Assembly (NCBI GenBank): GCA_041685835.1
Contig: JAWLEX010000070.1
Location: 1 to 16,876, forward strand
DNA: 16,876 nucleotides
Source of the DNA: JAIPEI01 sp041685835
GTDB lineage: Bacteria; Desulfobacterota; DSM-4660; Desulfatiglandales; HGW-15
Reading direction: 5' to 3'
Shown: positions 15,342 to 16,876 of the stretch, one piece after another
Layout: each line of letters starts with the position of its first letter
Position numbering within the stretch: position 1 is the stretch's first letter
Program-made: the position numbers and the translations under genes
The notes under the pieces: generated by a model
Seen by the model: only the letters and a program-made list of their open reading frames with translations
Databases searched by the model: none
What the model was told of the DNA's origin: nothing

Positions 15342-16766
15342 CTATGTGCCACCGGTCCCGGTGGCGGCGTACGCCGTTTCACGGACGGCTTGGGCCACGA
15401 TCCGGAGTTCCCCGTCCAGCAGCGTTCGCACATCAAGGAGCACCTTTTCGTTTTCCACCCGCGCGATAATAGGCGGATCGTACGCCCTCAGTCGTTCCTC
15501 GATCATTCGCGCCGACATTCGGCCCGGCACCAGTGCAAGGAGCCGCGTGGGCAAGTCCAGAAGGGGCAGGGCTCCACCCCCGGTCTTGGACGCGCCGTCC
15601 TGAATGCCGATGGAGAAGTTGGGGGAGTCCAGTTTGCCGATCCGCCTCAGAAGCCCCGAGGCCCGAGATCGAAGCTCCCGGTAAGGCCTGAAAATCATGC
15701 GCAGGGTCGGGATGCACTGCGCCGCCGTCTCCTCGTCCCGGTAGAGCCTGAGCGTCTCCTCCAGGGCCGCCAGGGTCAGCTTGTCTATGCGAACGGCCCG
15801 GTTCAGGGGATTGCTCCTTATTCTCTCGATCAAATCCCTCCTGCCCAGAATAATGCCCGCCTGGGGCCCACCGAGGAGCTTGTCCCCGCTGAAGGTAACC
15901 AGGTCCACCCCGGCCGAGAGGACATCCTGGACCAGGGGCTCCTTCACCAACCCGTAACGGGAAAAATCCAACAGGCACCCGCTCCCCAGGTCTTCCATAA
16001 CGGGAATGCCGTGCCTTCGGCCCAGCCCCACCAGCTCTTCGCCTTCCACATCCCGGGTGAACCCCACGAGCTGAAAGTTGCTCCTGTGAACTCTCAGGAG
16101 AACCGCGGTTTCAGGTGTTATCGCCTCCTCGTAGTCCCTCAGGTGGGTCCTGTTGGTCGTCCCCACCTCCACCATGGCGGCGCCGCTCTTCCTCATGACG
16201 TCCGGGATGCGGAACGCCCCGCCTATCTCCACGAGCTGGCCCCGGCTGACAACGGCCTCGCGACCCTTTGCCAGGGTCTCGAGGCTTATGAGGACCGCCG
16301 CGGCATTGTTGTTCACCACCATGGCCGCATCGGCCGAGGTAAGCTCCCTGAGAATTCCTTCCACGTGGGAGTACCGGCTTCCCCGCCTCCCCTGGTCGAG
16401 CCGGTATTCCAGGTTACTGTATGCCCCTGCCACGGCGTTAAGCCGTTCCAGGACGCGTTCCGCCAGGATTGAACGCCCCAGGTTCGTGTGCACGATAACC
16501 CCCGTGGCGTTGATCACTGGACCGAGGCTGGGCTGATCGAGCGTCTCGAGCCTCCGGGCGACGCGGGAGGATATTCGGTCGATATCAAGGACGGATTCGT
16601 CCTCAATAAGTCCCTCCCCGATTCCGCTGCGCAACTCGTCCAGGACATGATGAACGGCCCTGATAACAAGGGAGCGGGGATAACGAGAAGGCGCCCCGGC
16701 GAGTTGTGTGGATGCCAAGAGTCGATCCACAGAAGGAATTCGACGAAACAAGGCCTGTTTATCCAT
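15342..16766 (-). CDS. selA: L-seryl-tRNA(Sec) selenium transferase
   Basis: PLP enzyme that converts seryl-tRNA(Sec) to selenocysteinyl-tRNA(Sec) with selenophosphate. The 474 residues are close to the 463 of E. coli SelA. The N-terminal tRNA-binding part has PSVDRLL (11-17). The conserved INATGVIVHTNLGRS lies at 85-99, and the PLP lysine is K296 in TFSGDKLLGGPQAG, matching K295 in E. coli. The C-terminal domain is complete. ATG 16766 has only a weak ribosome site (GGGGACC). Presence of selA implies that this organism makes selenoproteins; selB, selC and selD are not in the window. No in-frame TGA selenocysteine codon was recognised in genes here. Confidence 0.97.
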   Translation of the reverse strand: MDKQALFRRIPSVDRLLASTQLAGAPSRYPRSLVIRAVHHVLDELRSGIGEGLIEDESVLDIDRISSRVARRLETLDQPSLGPVINATGVIVHTNLGRSILAERVLERLNAVAGAYSNLEYRLDQGRRGSRYSHVEGILRELTSADAAMVVNNNAAAVLISLETLAKGREAVVSRGQLVEIGGAFRIPDVMRKSGAAMVEVGTTNRTHLRDYEEAITPETAVLLRVHRSNFQLVGFTRDVEGEELVGLGRRHGIPVMEDLGSGCLLDFSRYGLVKEPLVQDVLSAGVDLVTFSGDKLLGGPQAGIILGRRDLIERIRSNPLNRAVRIDKLTLAALEETLRLYRDEETAAQCIPTLRMIFRPYRELRSRASGLLRRIGKLDSPNFSIGIQDGASKTGGGALPLLDLPTRLLALVPGRMSARMIEERLRAYDPPIIARVENEKVLLDVRTLLDGELRIVAQAVRETAYAATGTGGT

Positions 16767-16854
16767 GGATGAGGTCCCCGGAAACTACGTTTAGTGCCTT
16801 ACTCCTGAAAAGCTGTCAGAAAAAACAAGAAGTATTGATGTTGTTATAATCCAA

Positions 16855-16876
16855 ATCGAAATCGAAATCGGGATCG
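16855..16876 (+). repeat. Hexamer array ATCGNN at the right window edge
   Basis: At least three and a half ATCGNN units (NN = AA, AA, GG, then cut) reach the end of the window. The last 16 bases are identical to 7017-7032. The array probably continues beyond the edge. It lies about 90 bases upstream of selA. Confidence 0.7.

Noticed and set aside
14610..16472. 620-codon plus-strand frame opposite gmhA and selA
   Set aside because: It runs across two genes and an intergenic terminator and promoter; typical GC-driven shadow.
16845..16850. TATAAT on the plus strand as a promoter
   Set aside because: No acceptable -35 box at 16-18 bases upstream, and no plus-strand gene is visible before the window end.

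Overview
The window looks like a chromosomal segment of a GC-rich anaerobic Desulfobacterota (deltaproteobacterial) genome. The basis is gene content and order, not a marker gene: lysS followed by lolC and lolD, selA (selenocysteine synthesis), a cofactor-bearing molybdopterin oxidoreductase without a signal peptide, an FmdB-type zinc ribbon with a Cys-rich tail, and gmhA for Gram-negative LPS heptose. Almost all coding space is conserved housekeeping. The unusual material lies in the gaps, which hold several short repeat elements.

Left part (1-3660, minus strand): lysS, lolC and lolD read leftwards. lolD runs off the window edge. lolC and lolD are the membrane and ATPase parts of the lipoprotein-releasing ABC exporter. 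A hairpin with a T-run and a CTTTGCG-type repeat lie between lolC and lolD.

Middle-left (3661-7461): a 190-bp element with terminal inverted repeats and a nested hairpin precedes an acetoacetyl-CoA synthetase gene (plus strand). A closely linked gene of unknown function follows it. Next comes a 460-bp non-coding stretch with two inverted arrays of the hexamer ATCGNN.

Middle (7462-10259): a cytoplasmic molybdopterin oxidoreductase (minus) in which an Asp stands where the second Cys of the Fe-S motif is expected. A small YfcE-type metallophosphoesterase (plus) is transcribed away from it from a good sigma-70-like promoter.

Right part (10309-16766, minus strand): selA, gmhA, a zinc-ribbon gene, ispF, cysS and uvrB are read leftwards. 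A promoter precedes gmhA, and a hairpin terminator separates the gmhA/zinc-ribbon pair from ispF-cysS-uvrB. The window ends in another hexamer array identical over 16 bases to the one at 7017-7032.

No tRNA, rRNA, CRISPR array, transposase or phage gene was seen. I found no convincing new multi-gene system. The best leads are the Asp-substituted Fe-S motif, the orphan gene beside acetoacetyl-CoA synthetase, and the repeat elements.
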